A stretch of 6,987 nucleotides of DNA from Burkholderiales bacterium (GCA_025354075.1 JANXNO010000635.1:1-6987); one strand, 5' to 3'; counted from the first letter of the stretch, positions 1 through 6,320 are shown. Program-made: numbers and translations. Notes: a model not told the origin generated them from the sequence alone.

Positions 1-60
1 CTCTGCCGCGACCCAGATTGCGCTTCATCAACCCTGGGTCGCGGCAGAGCCGTTCCTACA
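1..60. repeat. REP-like palindromic repeat, left end outside window
   Basis: Bases 1-16 (CTCTGCCGCGACCCAG) are perfectly reverse-complementary to 34-49, with a 17-base loop. The right arm continues to 60 as AGCCGTTCCTACA. The unit at 4609-4672 has the same right-arm core (GTCGCGGC..AGCCG.TCCTACA) and a related loop (GCGC.TTCA), so these are two copies of one dispersed family. By analogy with that copy, about ten bases of the left arm lie before the window. The resemblance to the GTAGGAGCGGC-type REP elements of Proteobacteria is from general knowledge. It sits about 30 bases before arsC and separates it from whatever lies upstream. It could act as a transcript-end or stabilising hairpin; that role is inference. 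Confidence 0.8.
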
Positions 61-89
61 AAAATATTGAATAACCAAACACTACGGAC

Positions 90-587
90 ATGTCTAAATC
101 CCTCAACATCCTCTTTCTCTGCACCCACAACTCCGCGCGCAGCATCCTGGCCGAGGCGTTGCTGAACGATATGGGAGGCGACAAATTTCGCGCGTTTTCC
201 GCCGGCAGCAGCGCGCGTGAAAACCAGCCGCCGAATCCGTTGGCATTGAAGGCGCTGCAGGGCGCGGGCATCAGCACAGAAGGCTTGAGCAGCAAGAGCC
301 GGGACGTGTTTACCACGCCAGATTCACCCAAGATGGATCTGGTCATCACTGTCTGCGACAACGCTGCAGGCGAAGTCTGCCCGTTCTGGCCAGGGCAACC
401 GGCAACCGCGCATTGGGGTTACGCCGATCCGTCGGAGGTGAAAGGCAGCGACGAAGAATGCCTCGCCGCCTTCCGGCAAACGATGCTCTTGATTCAACAA
501 CGCATGCGATTGCTCGTGAACCTACCGCTCACGGGGATCAACACGTTGACGCTGCAAAACGAAGTGCGAAATTTGTCGAAAGCATGA
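90..587 (+). CDS. arsC: Arsenate reductase ArsC, low-molecular-weight phosphatase fold
   Basis: This 165-residue cytoplasmic protein should reduce arsenate to arsenite using a thiol cascade. The N-terminus carries the phosphatase P-loop CTHNSARS (Cys11 nucleophile, Arg17), directly after a hydrophobic strand, as is usual for the LMW-PTP/ArsC family. Two further cysteines, Cys89 in VITVCD and Cys97 in EVCPFWPG, sit where the family has its resolving cysteines. HWGYADPS (around 108-115) supplies the likely general acid Asp113. Length and C-terminus match proteobacterial ArsC, so it looks intact. The ATG at 90 is the natural start because the P-loop begins ten residues later; only a weak ACGGA precedes it. 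Its TGA overlaps the ATG of the channel gene (ATGA at 584-587), suggesting translational coupling. No arsR is visible. A protein-tyrosine phosphatase role is less likely, given the three-cysteine pattern and the HWG..DP motif. Confidence 0.93.
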   Translation: MSKSLNILFLCTHNSARSILAEALLNDMGGDKFRAFSAGSSARENQPPNPLALKALQGAGISTEGLSSKSRDVFTTPDSPKMDLVITVCDNAAGEVCPFWPGQPATAHWGYADPSEVKGSDEECLAAFRQTMLLIQQRMRLLVNLPLTGINTLTLQNEVRNLSKA

Positions 588-1269
588 CCGGCGCGCACGT
601 TGCGGGGCCTAGCCTCGGGCAAATTCTTTTCGCCGAATTCGTCGGCACGCCGATGCTGCTGTGCACCGTGATCGGCTCCGGCATCATGGCGGAGAAATTA
701 AGCGGCGGCAACGTGGCGATTGCCCTTTTGGCCAACACGCTGGCGACCGTCTTTGCGCTGTACGTGCTGATCGAAGCGCTCGGGCCGATCAGCGGCGCGC
801 ACTTCAATCCGGTGGTGACGTTGATGGTGGCGTTTCGGGGCGGGCTCGTTGGCGGCAACCCGCCGGTGACGGCCGCGCTGTTTATCGTCGTTCAAGTGCT
901 CGGCGCGGTCGCGGGCGCGTGGCTCGCACATGCGATGTTTGACCTGCCGATCCTGCAAACCAGCAGCAAAATCCGCGAAGGCTGGGGGCAGTGGATCGCC
1001 GAAGCGGTTGCTACTGCGGGCCTCATTTTTGTCATCCTGCGCGCGAGGCAAGCGCGATGGTCGCCTGCTACATCGGTGCAGCGTACTGGTTCACCGCCAG
1101 CACGTCGTTCGCCAACCCGGCGGCAGTGATGGGGCGCATGTTGAGCGACAGTTTTGCCGGGATTGCACCGAGTAGAGCGCTGGCGTTTGTGTTGGCACAG
1201 TGCGTGGGCGGTGTCGTCGGCACGCTGACCGCAGCCGCGATCATGCCACTTGGCCACCGGCCTCACTGA
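584..1269 (+). pseudogene. MIP/aquaporin-family channel (AqpS-like), frameshifted
   Basis: The product is a membrane channel of the aquaporin superfamily; family members beside arsC are thought to pass arsenite. From ATG 584, which overlaps the arsC stop, the first frame encodes about 154 residues. These include a hydrophobic helix (around 11-31), GNVAIALLANTLATVFALY, and the first half-helix GPISGAHFNPVVTL with an NPV variant of NPA (Asn75). After LIFVILRA (about 1045) the similarity moves to the -1 frame: REASAMVACYIGAAYW, then FTASTSFANPAAV with the second NPA (1114-1122), ending at TGA 1267-1269. Unshifted, the first frame yields unrelated residues and stops at 1127-1129. The joined length of about 228 residues fits the family, though the stretch before YIGAAYW looks a few residues short. 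A small deletion of 3n+1 bases is therefore possible. The usual Arg after the second NPA is Ala. Either a decayed gene or a sequencing error. Confidence 0.8.
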
Positions 1270-1330
1270 CCGGGATCGTTGCGGCCACCACCACCGCGTA
1301 GCCACCAGCATCTTTTCGCCACAAGCTCCG

Positions 1331-1379
1331 TTTCATTTGGGCTTAAACGCATTTTCCGCATAAAGTCGACTTATTGACT
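1331..1379 (+). repeat. Dispersed motif, copy A (upstream of pst)
   Basis: Bases 1331-1370 align without gaps to 6361-6400 with 27 of 40 identities. The best-kept blocks are TTGGGCT, CGCAT and AGTCGACTT. A further shared word follows in both copies (TTATTGACT here, TTATTGAGT at 6410-6418), but with nine extra bases in the second copy. The centre AGTCGACT is its own reverse complement. Copies A and B are in the same orientation and lie on either side of the pst-phoU module. I do not recognise the family. It may be a degenerate repeat or a binding site. Confidence 0.5.
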
Positions 1380-1458
1380 AATGGGCGCTATGCCCTTGTT
1401 GCGTAGTCGTTTGCACGCAAAGCTGAGCAAGAAGCGGTTGTTTGGTGTCCGCCACCCG

Positions 1459-1476
1459 CTGCAATATTGCTGTCAC
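1459..1476 (+). promoter_or_regulatory. Candidate Pho box (PhoB binding site) for pstS
   Basis: Two 7-base half-sites are spaced 11 bases apart: CTGCAAT (1459-1465) and CTGTCAC (1470-1476). Against the enteric PhoB consensus CTGTCAT-N4-CTGTCAC, the second half-site is perfect and the first matches 5 of 7. A third, out-of-phase CGGTCAA follows at 1483-1489. The site lies about 115 bases before the pstS start, a reasonable place for a PhoB-activated promoter whose -35 is replaced by the box. No convincing -10 is visible at the expected distance, so the transcription start is not assigned. Confidence 0.5.
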
Positions 1477-1507
1477 AAATCCCGGTCAAACTTCTCGGAC
1501 TAGAAAA

Positions 1508-1567
1508 GGGAAGTTAGTTCCCTCCTCCTCCAGGAAACGCTTAAAGGCGGCAACGACCGCAGTTTCC
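1508..1567 (+). other. Two hairpins in the pstS 5' leader
   Basis: The first is GGGAA-GTTAG-TTCCC (1508-1522). The second has outer arms GGAAAC (1533-1538) and GTTTCC (1562-1567), with an inner stem GCGG (1547-1550) pairing with CCGC (1557-1560) around the loop CAACGA. The second ends ten bases before the AAAGGA ribosome site (1578-1583). They may protect the transcript or tune translation. No known riboswitch class is recognised. Confidence 0.35.
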
Positions 1568-1589
1568 GCAAACCAGTAAAGGACACATC

Positions 1590-2630
1590 ATGCGTTTTTC
1601 GCACAAGATTCTCGGCCTCGCGGCGGCAATGGCCGTCAGCGCATCGGCCTCCGTAGCGTTCGCCCAGACTACCATCACCGGCGCGGGCGCGACCTTCCCG
1701 TTCCCGATCTACGCCAAGTGGGCGGACGAATACAAAAAAGCCACCGGCACGGCGATGAACTATCAGTCCATCGGCTCGGGCGGCGGCATCAAACAGATTC
1801 AATCGAAAACGGTTGATTTCGGCGCGACCGACATGCCTTTGGCTGCGGCTGATTTGGCCAAGGATGGCCTGGTACAGTTCCCGGCGATCATCGGCGGTGT
1901 GGTGCCCGTCACCAACATGGATTCGGTGAAGCCAGGTGAGATGAAACTGACCGGCCCGGTGCTAGCAGACATTTTTTTGGGCAAGATCAAAACGTGGAAT
2001 GACAAGGCGATTACCGACCTGAATCCTGGTCTGAAACTCGAAGGCCCGATCACGGTGGTGCGCCGCTCAGACGGATCGGGTACGACGTTTGTATTCGTCG
2101 ATTACCTGTCCAAAGTTTCGCCAGAGTGGAAATCCAAAATCGGCGTGGGCACTGCGGTGGCTTGGCCGGAAGGTGTGGGCGGAAAAGGTAACGAAGGCGT
2201 GGCGCAATACGTGCAGCGCATCAAGGGCTCGATTGGTTACGTTGAATATGCGTACGCCAAAAAGAACAAGCTCGACCACATCGCACTGAAGAACAAAGAC
2301 GGCCAGTTTGTACAGCCGGAAGAGGCCACATTCGCCGCCGCATCTGCCGGAGCTGACTGGAAGGGCACGCCCGGCATGGGCGTGATTCTGACCGATCAAG
2401 TGGGCGCAAAAAGCTGGCCGATGACGAGCGCATCGTTCATACTAATGCAATCCAAACCCGCCAAACCAGAGGCTTCACGCGAAGTGTTGAAGTTCTTTGA
2501 ATGGGCACTGAAGAACGGCTCCAAATCAGCCGTTGAGCTGGACTACGTGCCCATCCCAACCGCCACTGTTTCGCTGATTCAAGCGGAGTGGAAAAAGGTT
2601 ACGGACGCGTCGGGCAAGGCTGTTTTCTAA
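1590..2630 (+). CDS. pstS: Periplasmic phosphate-binding protein PstS
   Basis: PstS is the high-affinity phosphate receptor of the Pst ABC importer. It captures phosphate in the periplasm and delivers it to PstC/PstA. The 346-residue precursor begins with a basic n-region and a hydrophobic Ala-rich stretch, with likely signal-peptidase cleavage after AFA (25|26). The mature protein opens with the hallmark ITGAGATFPFPIYAKW. Aligned to E. coli PstS, all main phosphate ligands are kept: Thr35-Phe36, Ser63 in GSGGG, Asp81 in DFGATD, and Arg159 with Asp161, Ser163, Gly164 and Thr165 in RRSDGSGTT. GGKGNEGVA and GSIGYVEYAYAK are further family signatures. The length is normal and the C-terminus complete. 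AAAGGA at 1578-1583 is a good ribosome site six bases before the ATG. As first gene behind the Pho box it is presumably induced by phosphate starvation. Downstream hairpins set it apart from pstC. Confidence 0.97.
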   Translation: MRFSHKILGLAAAMAVSASASVAFAQTTITGAGATFPFPIYAKWADEYKKATGTAMNYQSIGSGGGIKQIQSKTVDFGATDMPLAAADLAKDGLVQFPAIIGGVVPVTNMDSVKPGEMKLTGPVLADIFLGKIKTWNDKAITDLNPGLKLEGPITVVRRSDGSGTTFVFVDYLSKVSPEWKSKIGVGTAVAWPEGVGGKGNEGVAQYVQRIKGSIGYVEYAYAKKNKLDHIALKNKDGQFVQPEEATFAAASAGADWKGTPGMGVILTDQVGAKSWPMTSASFILMQSKPAKPEASREVLKFFEWALKNGSKSAVELDYVPIPTATVSLIQAEWKKVTDASGKAVF

Positions 2631-2647
2631 TTTAGCGGCGACTTAAG

Positions 2648-2693
2648 GACTTGCGATTCGCCTGCCTGACAAGGCATCGAGTCGCAGTCTTTT
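2648..2693 (+). terminator. Terminator-like hairpin after pstS (attenuator candidate)
   Basis: The arm GACTTGCGATTCG (2648-2660) pairs with CGAGTCGCAGTC (2678-2689) with one bulge and one mismatch. An inner stem TGCC (2663-2666) / GGCA (2673-2676) closes the loop TGACAA. TTTT (2690-2693) follows directly. A GC-rich stem with a T-run 18 bases past the pstS stop suggests partial termination, which would give more pstS than pstCAB message. The T-run is only four bases, so read-through is likely. Confidence 0.55.
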
Positions 2694-2732
2694 CAGCGTG
2701 CAGTTCTCTAATGAAGTGCGCGCCGAAAAGAC
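2687..2732 (+). other. Second, overlapping long hairpin before pstC
   Basis: The 20-base arms 2687-2706 and 2713-2732 pair at 17 positions plus one G-U, around the 6-base loop TCTAAT. The outer 8 bases are perfect (GTCTTTTC with GAAAAGAC). Its left arm uses the last three bases of the first hairpin's stem and all of its T-run, so the two structures compete at that point. It ends five bases before AGGGGA (2738-2743), the pstC ribosome site. It may be an mRNA stabiliser, a processing site or an antiterminator. The role is inference. Confidence 0.55.
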
Positions 2733-2747
2733 AAATCAGGGGATGCA

Positions 2748-3713
2748 ATGGCGCGCGCCAACGGTAGCACTAGCAAGGCGAACAGCTTTGCGCTACAAGA
2801 CAAAATTTTTGGTTACAGCACGCAGTTTTTTGCGCTGCTGGTGTTGGTGACGCTGGTCGGCATCATCGCTTCGCTGTTTATGGGATCCTGGCAGACGCTG
2901 TCGGAAACCGGGCCCAAGTTTTTCGTGACCGACACGTGGGATCCAGTACGCAAAGTGTTTGGCGGCATGGCGCCGCTGTGGGGCACCATCATCACAGCGA
3001 CCATTGCGCTGGTCATCGGTGTGCCGGTGAGTTTTGGCATCGCCATCTTTTTGACCGAGATGTGCCCGCCAGCGTTGAAGCGCCCGCTCGGCACCGCAGT
3101 TGAATTGTTGGCGGCGATTCCGTCAATCATTTACGGCATGTGGGGCTTGTTTGTTTTCGCGCCGTTGTTTGCCGAAACATTGCAGCCGGTGATGATCAAC
3201 ACGCTCGGCAAAATTCCGGTGATCGGCGTTGTGTTTCAGGGTACGCCGAACGGTTTTGGCGTATTTACAGCGGGTGTGATTTTGTCGGTGATGGTGATCC
3301 CGTTCATAGCGTCGGTGATGCGCGACGTGTTCGACACCACGCCGCCGATCCTCAAGGAATCTGCTTACGGACTCGGTGCAACAACGTGGGAAGTGGTGTG
3401 GAACGTGGTGCTGCCGTACACCAAGGCCGGCGTCATCGGCGGCATCATGCTGGGACTCGGTCGCGCGTTGGGCGAGACGATGGCGGTCACGTTTGTGATT
3501 GGCAACGCGTACAACATTTCGCCAAAATTATTTGAGCCCGGCAACTCGATTGCATCGTCGCTGGCGAATGAATTTAATGAAGCCTCCGACCCTGCGCATT
3601 TGTCGGCGTTAATCACGTTGGGTTTGACCTTGTTCGTGCTGTCGTTCTGCGTGCTCGCTGCGTCACGCTGGATGCTGTCGACGTTGACCAAACGTGAAGG
3701 AAAGCGGACATGA
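2748..3713 (+). CDS. pstC: Phosphate ABC transporter permease PstC
   Basis: PstC is one of the two inner-membrane permeases of the Pst importer and forms the phosphate channel with PstA. The 321-residue protein has a hydrophilic N-terminus and then about six hydrophobic helices, roughly at 24-45, 76-103, 117-140, 171-191, 224-243 and 286-308. The periplasmic loop after the first helix contains FFVTDTWDPVRKVFGGMAPL, which is typical of PstC. The EAA-type loop that docks on the ATPase lies at about 203-223 (KESAYGLGATTWEVVWNVVL) and is followed by GGIMLGLGRALGETMAVT, a PstC signature. The start is supported by AGGGGA five bases upstream and by normal length. The stop overlaps the pstA start by four bases, consistent with coupled, equal synthesis of the two permeases. 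Confidence 0.96.
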   Translation: MARANGSTSKANSFALQDKIFGYSTQFFALLVLVTLVGIIASLFMGSWQTLSETGPKFFVTDTWDPVRKVFGGMAPLWGTIITATIALVIGVPVSFGIAIFLTEMCPPALKRPLGTAVELLAAIPSIIYGMWGLFVFAPLFAETLQPVMINTLGKIPVIGVVFQGTPNGFGVFTAGVILSVMVIPFIASVMRDVFDTTPPILKESAYGLGATTWEVVWNVVLPYTKAGVIGGIMLGLGRALGETMAVTFVIGNAYNISPKLFEPGNSIASSLANEFNEASDPAHLSALITLGLTLFVLSFCVLAASRWMLSTLTKREGKRT

Positions 3714-4606
3714 GCGCTCTTGAAATAGTGCCTGGCTCGTCTACCGGAAAGTCACTGGCGACGCCAGACAATCCAATCTATAAACGACGCGTCTGGGTTA
3801 ATCGATTCAACATGCTGATGTCGCTGGGAACGATGGCTTTTGGCATGGTGTTTTTGCTGTGGATTTTGTTCACCCTGTTCAGTAAAGGCCTCGCGGCTTT
3901 TGGCCCCGCATTGTTCACGCAGATGACACCGCCGCCGGGCTCGGACGGTGGTCTCGCCAACGCGATTTTTGGCAGCTTGATGATTGTGGGTTCGGCGATT
4001 TTTATTGCGACGCCAATTGGCATCATGGCGGGCATTTACCTTGCTGAAGTAGGTCGCGACAACTGGGTCGCGAAGATTACGCGGTTCATCAACGACATCC
4101 TGTTGTCTGCGCCATCGATTGTGATCGGCTTGTTTGTGTACACGCTGATCGTCGCCAACGTGAAACATTACTCTGGCTGGGCGGGTGCGGTCGCGCTCGC
4201 GATCATCGCGGTGCCAGTCGTCGTGCGCACTACGGAAACGATGTTGCTGCTGGTGCCAAACAGCATGCGCGAAGCGGCCGTTGCGCTCGGTGCGCCGCAG
4301 TGGCGGGTAGTGCTCATGGTGACGTTGAAGTCAGTTCAGGGCGGCGTGGTGACCGGCGTGCTGCTTGCGCTCGCACGTATCTCGGGCGAAACCGCACCGT
4401 TGCTGTTTACGTCGCTCAACAACCAGTTCTGGAGCAGCGATATGAACGCGCCGATGGCCAATTTGCCGGTGGTGATTTTTCAGTTTGCGATGAGCCCGTA
4501 TGAAGAGTGGCAGCGACTGGCCTGGGCTGGCGCGCTGTTGATCACGCTAACGGTACTGGTGCTCAACATCATTGCACGGACGTTGTTCCGGCAAAAGAGC
4601 CAATGA
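3710..4606 (+). CDS. pstA: Phosphate ABC transporter permease PstA
   Basis: PstA is the partner permease of PstC. The 298-residue protein has a 30-residue cytoplasmic N-terminus, then hydrophobic helices at about 34-58, 84-112, 128-150, 157-172, 208-224 and 269-289. The EAA loop is at about 187-207 (REAAVALGAPQWRVVLMVTL). It is followed by GVLLALARISGETAPLLFT, NNQFWSSDMNAPMANLPV and FAMSPYEEWQRLAWAGALL, all closely matching E. coli PstA. Starting at ATG 3710 (ATGA junction with pstC), it has a purine-rich AAGGAAAG at about 3697-3704 inside the end of pstC. It is complete. The REP-like element begins three bases after its stop and separates it from pstB. Confidence 0.96.
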   Translation: MSALEIVPGSSTGKSLATPDNPIYKRRVWVNRFNMLMSLGTMAFGMVFLLWILFTLFSKGLAAFGPALFTQMTPPPGSDGGLANAIFGSLMIVGSAIFIATPIGIMAGIYLAEVGRDNWVAKITRFINDILLSAPSIVIGLFVYTLIVANVKHYSGWAGAVALAIIAVPVVVRTTETMLLLVPNSMREAAVALGAPQWRVVLMVTLKSVQGGVVTGVLLALARISGETAPLLFTSLNNQFWSSDMNAPMANLPVVIFQFAMSPYEEWQRLAWAGALLITLTVLVLNIIARTLFRQKSQ

Positions 4607-4608
4607 CT

Positions 4609-4672
4609 TGTAGGAGCGGCTTGCCGCGACCTGTGCGCATTCAACGTTGGGTCGCGGCGAGCCGCTCCTACA
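4609..4672. repeat. REP-like palindrome inside the operon, between pstA and pstB
   Basis: The arm at 4609-4630 (begins TGTAGGAGCGGCT) pairs with 4651-4672 (ends AGCCGCTCCTACA) over 22 positions with a single G-T mismatch, leaving a 20-base loop. It belongs to the same family as bases 1-60, with a related loop. It fills nearly the whole 86-base gap between pstA and pstB. In RNA it would form a very stable hairpin, able to shield upstream message from 3' decay or to impede transcription. There are no transposase or target-site signs in the window. Confidence 0.9.
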
Positions 4673-4692
4673 GGTAACTAGAGAGAAAACTT

Positions 4693-5493
4693 ATGGCATT
4701 TCAAGTAGCCCTCGGCGATACGGCTGTTGCAGAAGTCGCGACCACCAAAATCGGGATCAAGAATCTCAACTTTTTTTACGGTACGTTTCAAGGTCTGCGC
4801 AACATCACCCTGGAAATTCCCGAGCGTCAGGTGACCGCCTTCATTGGGCCCTCCGGCTGTGGCAAATCCACATTGCTGCGCACATTGAACCGGATGTACT
4901 CGTTGTACCCCGGCCAACGTGCAGAAGGCGAAATCAATCTGAATGGCGTCAACGTACTTGACCCAAAGCATGATCTGAACGCGTTGCGTGGACAGGTTGG
5001 CATGGTGTTTCAAAAGCCGACGCCGTTCCCGATGTCAATCTACGACAACATCGCGTTTGGCGTAAAGCTCTACGAAAGCCTGAATAGAAGCGACATGGAT
5101 GAGCGCGTTGAATGGGCGTTGAAAAAAGCGGCGCTTTGGACTGAGGCCAAGGACAAACTCAACCAGAGTGGTCTGTCGCTATCGGGCGGTCAGCAACAAC
5201 GTTTGTGCATCGCGCGTGGCATTGCGGTGAAGCCGGAAGTATTGTTGCTCGATGAACCGACGTCTGCGCTTGACCCGATTTCAACGGCACGCATTGAAGA
5301 ATTGGTGAGCGAGCTGCGCACTGATTACACCATCGTGATGGTCACGCACAACATGCAGCAGGCCGCACGCGTGTCGCAACACACCGCGTACATGTATCTT
5401 GGCGAACTCATCGAATTCACCCCCACCGCGCAGATTTTTGTGAAACCCAAAGACAAGCGGACTGAGGACTACATCACCGGGCGATTTGGCTAG
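4693..5493 (+). CDS. pstB: Phosphate ABC transporter ATP-binding protein PstB
   Basis: PstB is the ATPase that powers phosphate import from the cytoplasmic face of PstC/PstA. The 266-residue sequence has all ABC motifs: Walker [10 protein letters not shown] (52-60), Q-loop Gln107 in [20 protein letters not shown], signature LSGGQQQR (163-170), Walker B VLLLDEP (183-189, catalytic Glu188), D-loop SALD, and switch His219 in [12 protein letters not shown]. The long insert after Walker A ([19 protein letters not shown]) and [12 protein letters not shown] at the end are characteristic of PstB rather than other importers. An N-terminal stretch of about 18 residues slightly exceeds the usual family length. 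GAGAG at 4681-4685 precedes the ATG, and no other in-frame Met occurs before residue 68. It sits behind the REP-like hairpin, so its dose may differ from that of pstCA. Confidence 0.97.
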   Translation: MAFQVALGDTAVAEVATTKIGIKNLNFFYGTFQGLRNITLEIPERQVTAFIGPSGCGKSTLLRTLNRMYSLYPGQRAEGEINLNGVNVLDPKHDLNALRGQVGMVFQKPTPFPMSIYDNIAFGVKLYESLNRSDMDERVEWALKKAALWTEAKDKLNQSGLSLSGGQQQRLCIARGIAVKPEVLLLDEPTSALDPISTARIEELVSELRTDYTIVMVTHNMQQAARVSQHTAYMYLGELIEFTPTAQIFVKPKDKRTEDYITGRFG

Positions 5494-5515
5494 CCTTTAT
5501 CGCATGCTTTTTAGT

Positions 5516-5634
5516 CCCCTCTCCCCTTGCGGGAGAGGGCTAGGGTGAGGGGTGCGTTTGCTCGGGCGAGCAACGATTGGAGCCCCTAGCCACCACCCCC
5601 TCACCCCAACCCTCTCCCGCAAGGGGAGAGGGGG
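5516..5634. repeat. Large nested inverted repeat between pstB and phoU
   Basis: The left unit 5516-5554 and right unit 5594-5634 are reverse complements apart from a few changes. Each contains its own perfect 9-bp hairpin: CCCTCTCCC (5517-5525) with GGGAGAGGG (5531-5539), and CCCTCTCCC (5610-5618) with GGGAGAGGG (5624-5632). The spacer holds a further perfect palindrome, TTGCTCG-GG-CGAGCAA (5558-5573). The words CCTCACCCCAACCCTCTCCC and GGGAGAGGG are a dispersed repeat type seen widely in Proteobacteria (general knowledge). The element fills most of the 158-base gap. It also creates an open frame in front of phoU that should not be taken as protein. Confidence 0.88.
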
Positions 5635-5651
5635 AAAACGGAGCGACGAAT

Positions 5652-6320
5652 ATGGAACACACCTCAAAACAATTCGAGATCGAGCTCGAAGACTTGCGCA
5701 GCGGACTTCTCGCGATGGGCGGCTTGGTCGAAGCGCAGTTTGAGCGCGCGTTGGAGGCGATTGCTTCGGGCGATGAAGAGCTGGTTGAAGTCGTGCTGCG
5801 CGAAGAAAAACGCGTCAACGACAAGCAAATCGAGCTCGACCGCAAGAGCATGGAAATCATCGCCAAGCGACAACCCGCAGCAGTGGATTTGCGGCAGATT
5901 ATTTGCACCATGCAAGCGGTCAACGACCTTGAACGCATCGGCGACGAAATCAAAAAAATCGCGCAACGCGCACGGCAATTTCAGGCATCCGAGCGTTTCC
6001 AGACGCTGCGCCTCAACGAAGTGAAGCGCATCGGCAGTGTGGCTCAGGACATGCTTAAAGAGTCGCTCAATTCGTTTGCCCGGCTGGACGTGATTTCGGC
6101 GTCTGAAGTGATTGGACGGGACGCGGCGGTAGACGAAGAGTTTGAACGTATCATGCGCCTGCTGGTCACCTACATGATGGAAGACCCGCGCACGATCAGC
6201 GCTGGGCTGGACGTGGCGTTTCTGGCGAAGGCCATTGAGCGCGTCGCTGATCATGCCAAAAATATCGGCGAATACGTGATTCATATCGTGCAGGGCAAGG
6301 ATCCTCGGCACGCGGGATAA
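5652..6320 (+). CDS. phoU: Phosphate-signalling and transport regulator PhoU
   Basis: PhoU is a cytoplasmic, all-helical metal-binding protein that links Pst transporter state to the PhoR sensor kinase and limits phosphate uptake. The 222-residue form begins MEHTSKQFEIELEDLRSGLL and has the two tandem three-helix units of the family. The repeated metal-site motifs are NDLERIGDEIKKIAQ (91-105, Asp92, Glu94, Asp98) and AIERVADHAKNIGEYVIHIV (194-213, Glu196, Asp200, Asn204). I chose ATG 5652 because GGAG (5640-5643) lies eight bases before it, the family begins here, and length is then normal. An in-frame ATG at 5577 would add 25 residues, mostly encoded by the nested repeat (SPQPSPARGEGE), which is a common artefact. 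It follows pstB as in many phosphate operons, but no phoB or phoR comes after it. Confidence 0.96.
   Translation: MEHTSKQFEIELEDLRSGLLAMGGLVEAQFERALEAIASGDEELVEVVLREEKRVNDKQIELDRKSMEIIAKRQPAAVDLRQIICTMQAVNDLERIGDEIKKIAQRARQFQASERFQTLRLNEVKRIGSVAQDMLKESLNSFARLDVISASEVIGRDAAVDEEFERIMRLLVTYMMEDPRTISAGLDVAFLAKAIERVADHAKNIGEYVIHIVQGKDPRHAG

Larger units (their letters stand above)
1270..1589 (+). other. 320-base gap before pstS: regulatory region, no gene seen
   Basis: No plausible coding sequence is seen here. The stretch holds four things. A motif around 1331-1379 recurs near 6361-6418. A short GGGC-GCTAT-GCCC hairpin lies at 1383-1395, too weak and without a T-run to call as a terminator. The candidate Pho box is at 1459-1476. 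The pstS leader has two hairpins (1508-1522 and 1533-1567). A small symmetric site, TTTGC-AC-GCAAA, lies at 1410-1421; its meaning is unknown. The gap is where the promoter of the phosphate operon must lie, because the upstream gene pair ends at 1269. Confidence 0.6.

Noticed and set aside
413..583. Upstream in-frame extension of the channel gene, with an ATG at 413.
   Set aside because: It lies fully inside arsC in another frame, and its product (Arg-rich) has no membrane or family character. ATG 584 at the ATGA overlap is the natural start.
1040..1060. Programmed ribosomal frameshift as an explanation of the broken channel gene.
   Set aside because: No slippery heptamer or clear downstream stimulator is seen, the family does not use one, and the region seems short of residues. 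Mutation or sequencing error is simpler.
1374..1402. TTGACT (1374-1379) in motif copy A as a -35 element.
   Set aside because: No -10-like hexamer occurs 16-18 bases downstream.
3752..4168. 138-codon minus-strand open frame opposite pstA.
   Set aside because: Composition is Arg/His/Gln-rich and low in hydrophobics, as expected for an antisense shadow of a membrane-protein gene. No ribosome site or homology was recognised.
5516..5634. CRISPR-like or transposon reading of the nested repeat.
   Set aside because: There are only two units in inverted orientation, with no regular spacers, no transposase and no visible target-site duplication. It fits a dispersed palindromic repeat.
5540..5953. 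Ser-rich open frame on the minus strand opposite phoU and the repeat.
   Set aside because: It is a shadow of phoU codon use extended into the repeat (SPSPLAGEGWGEG), with no family features.
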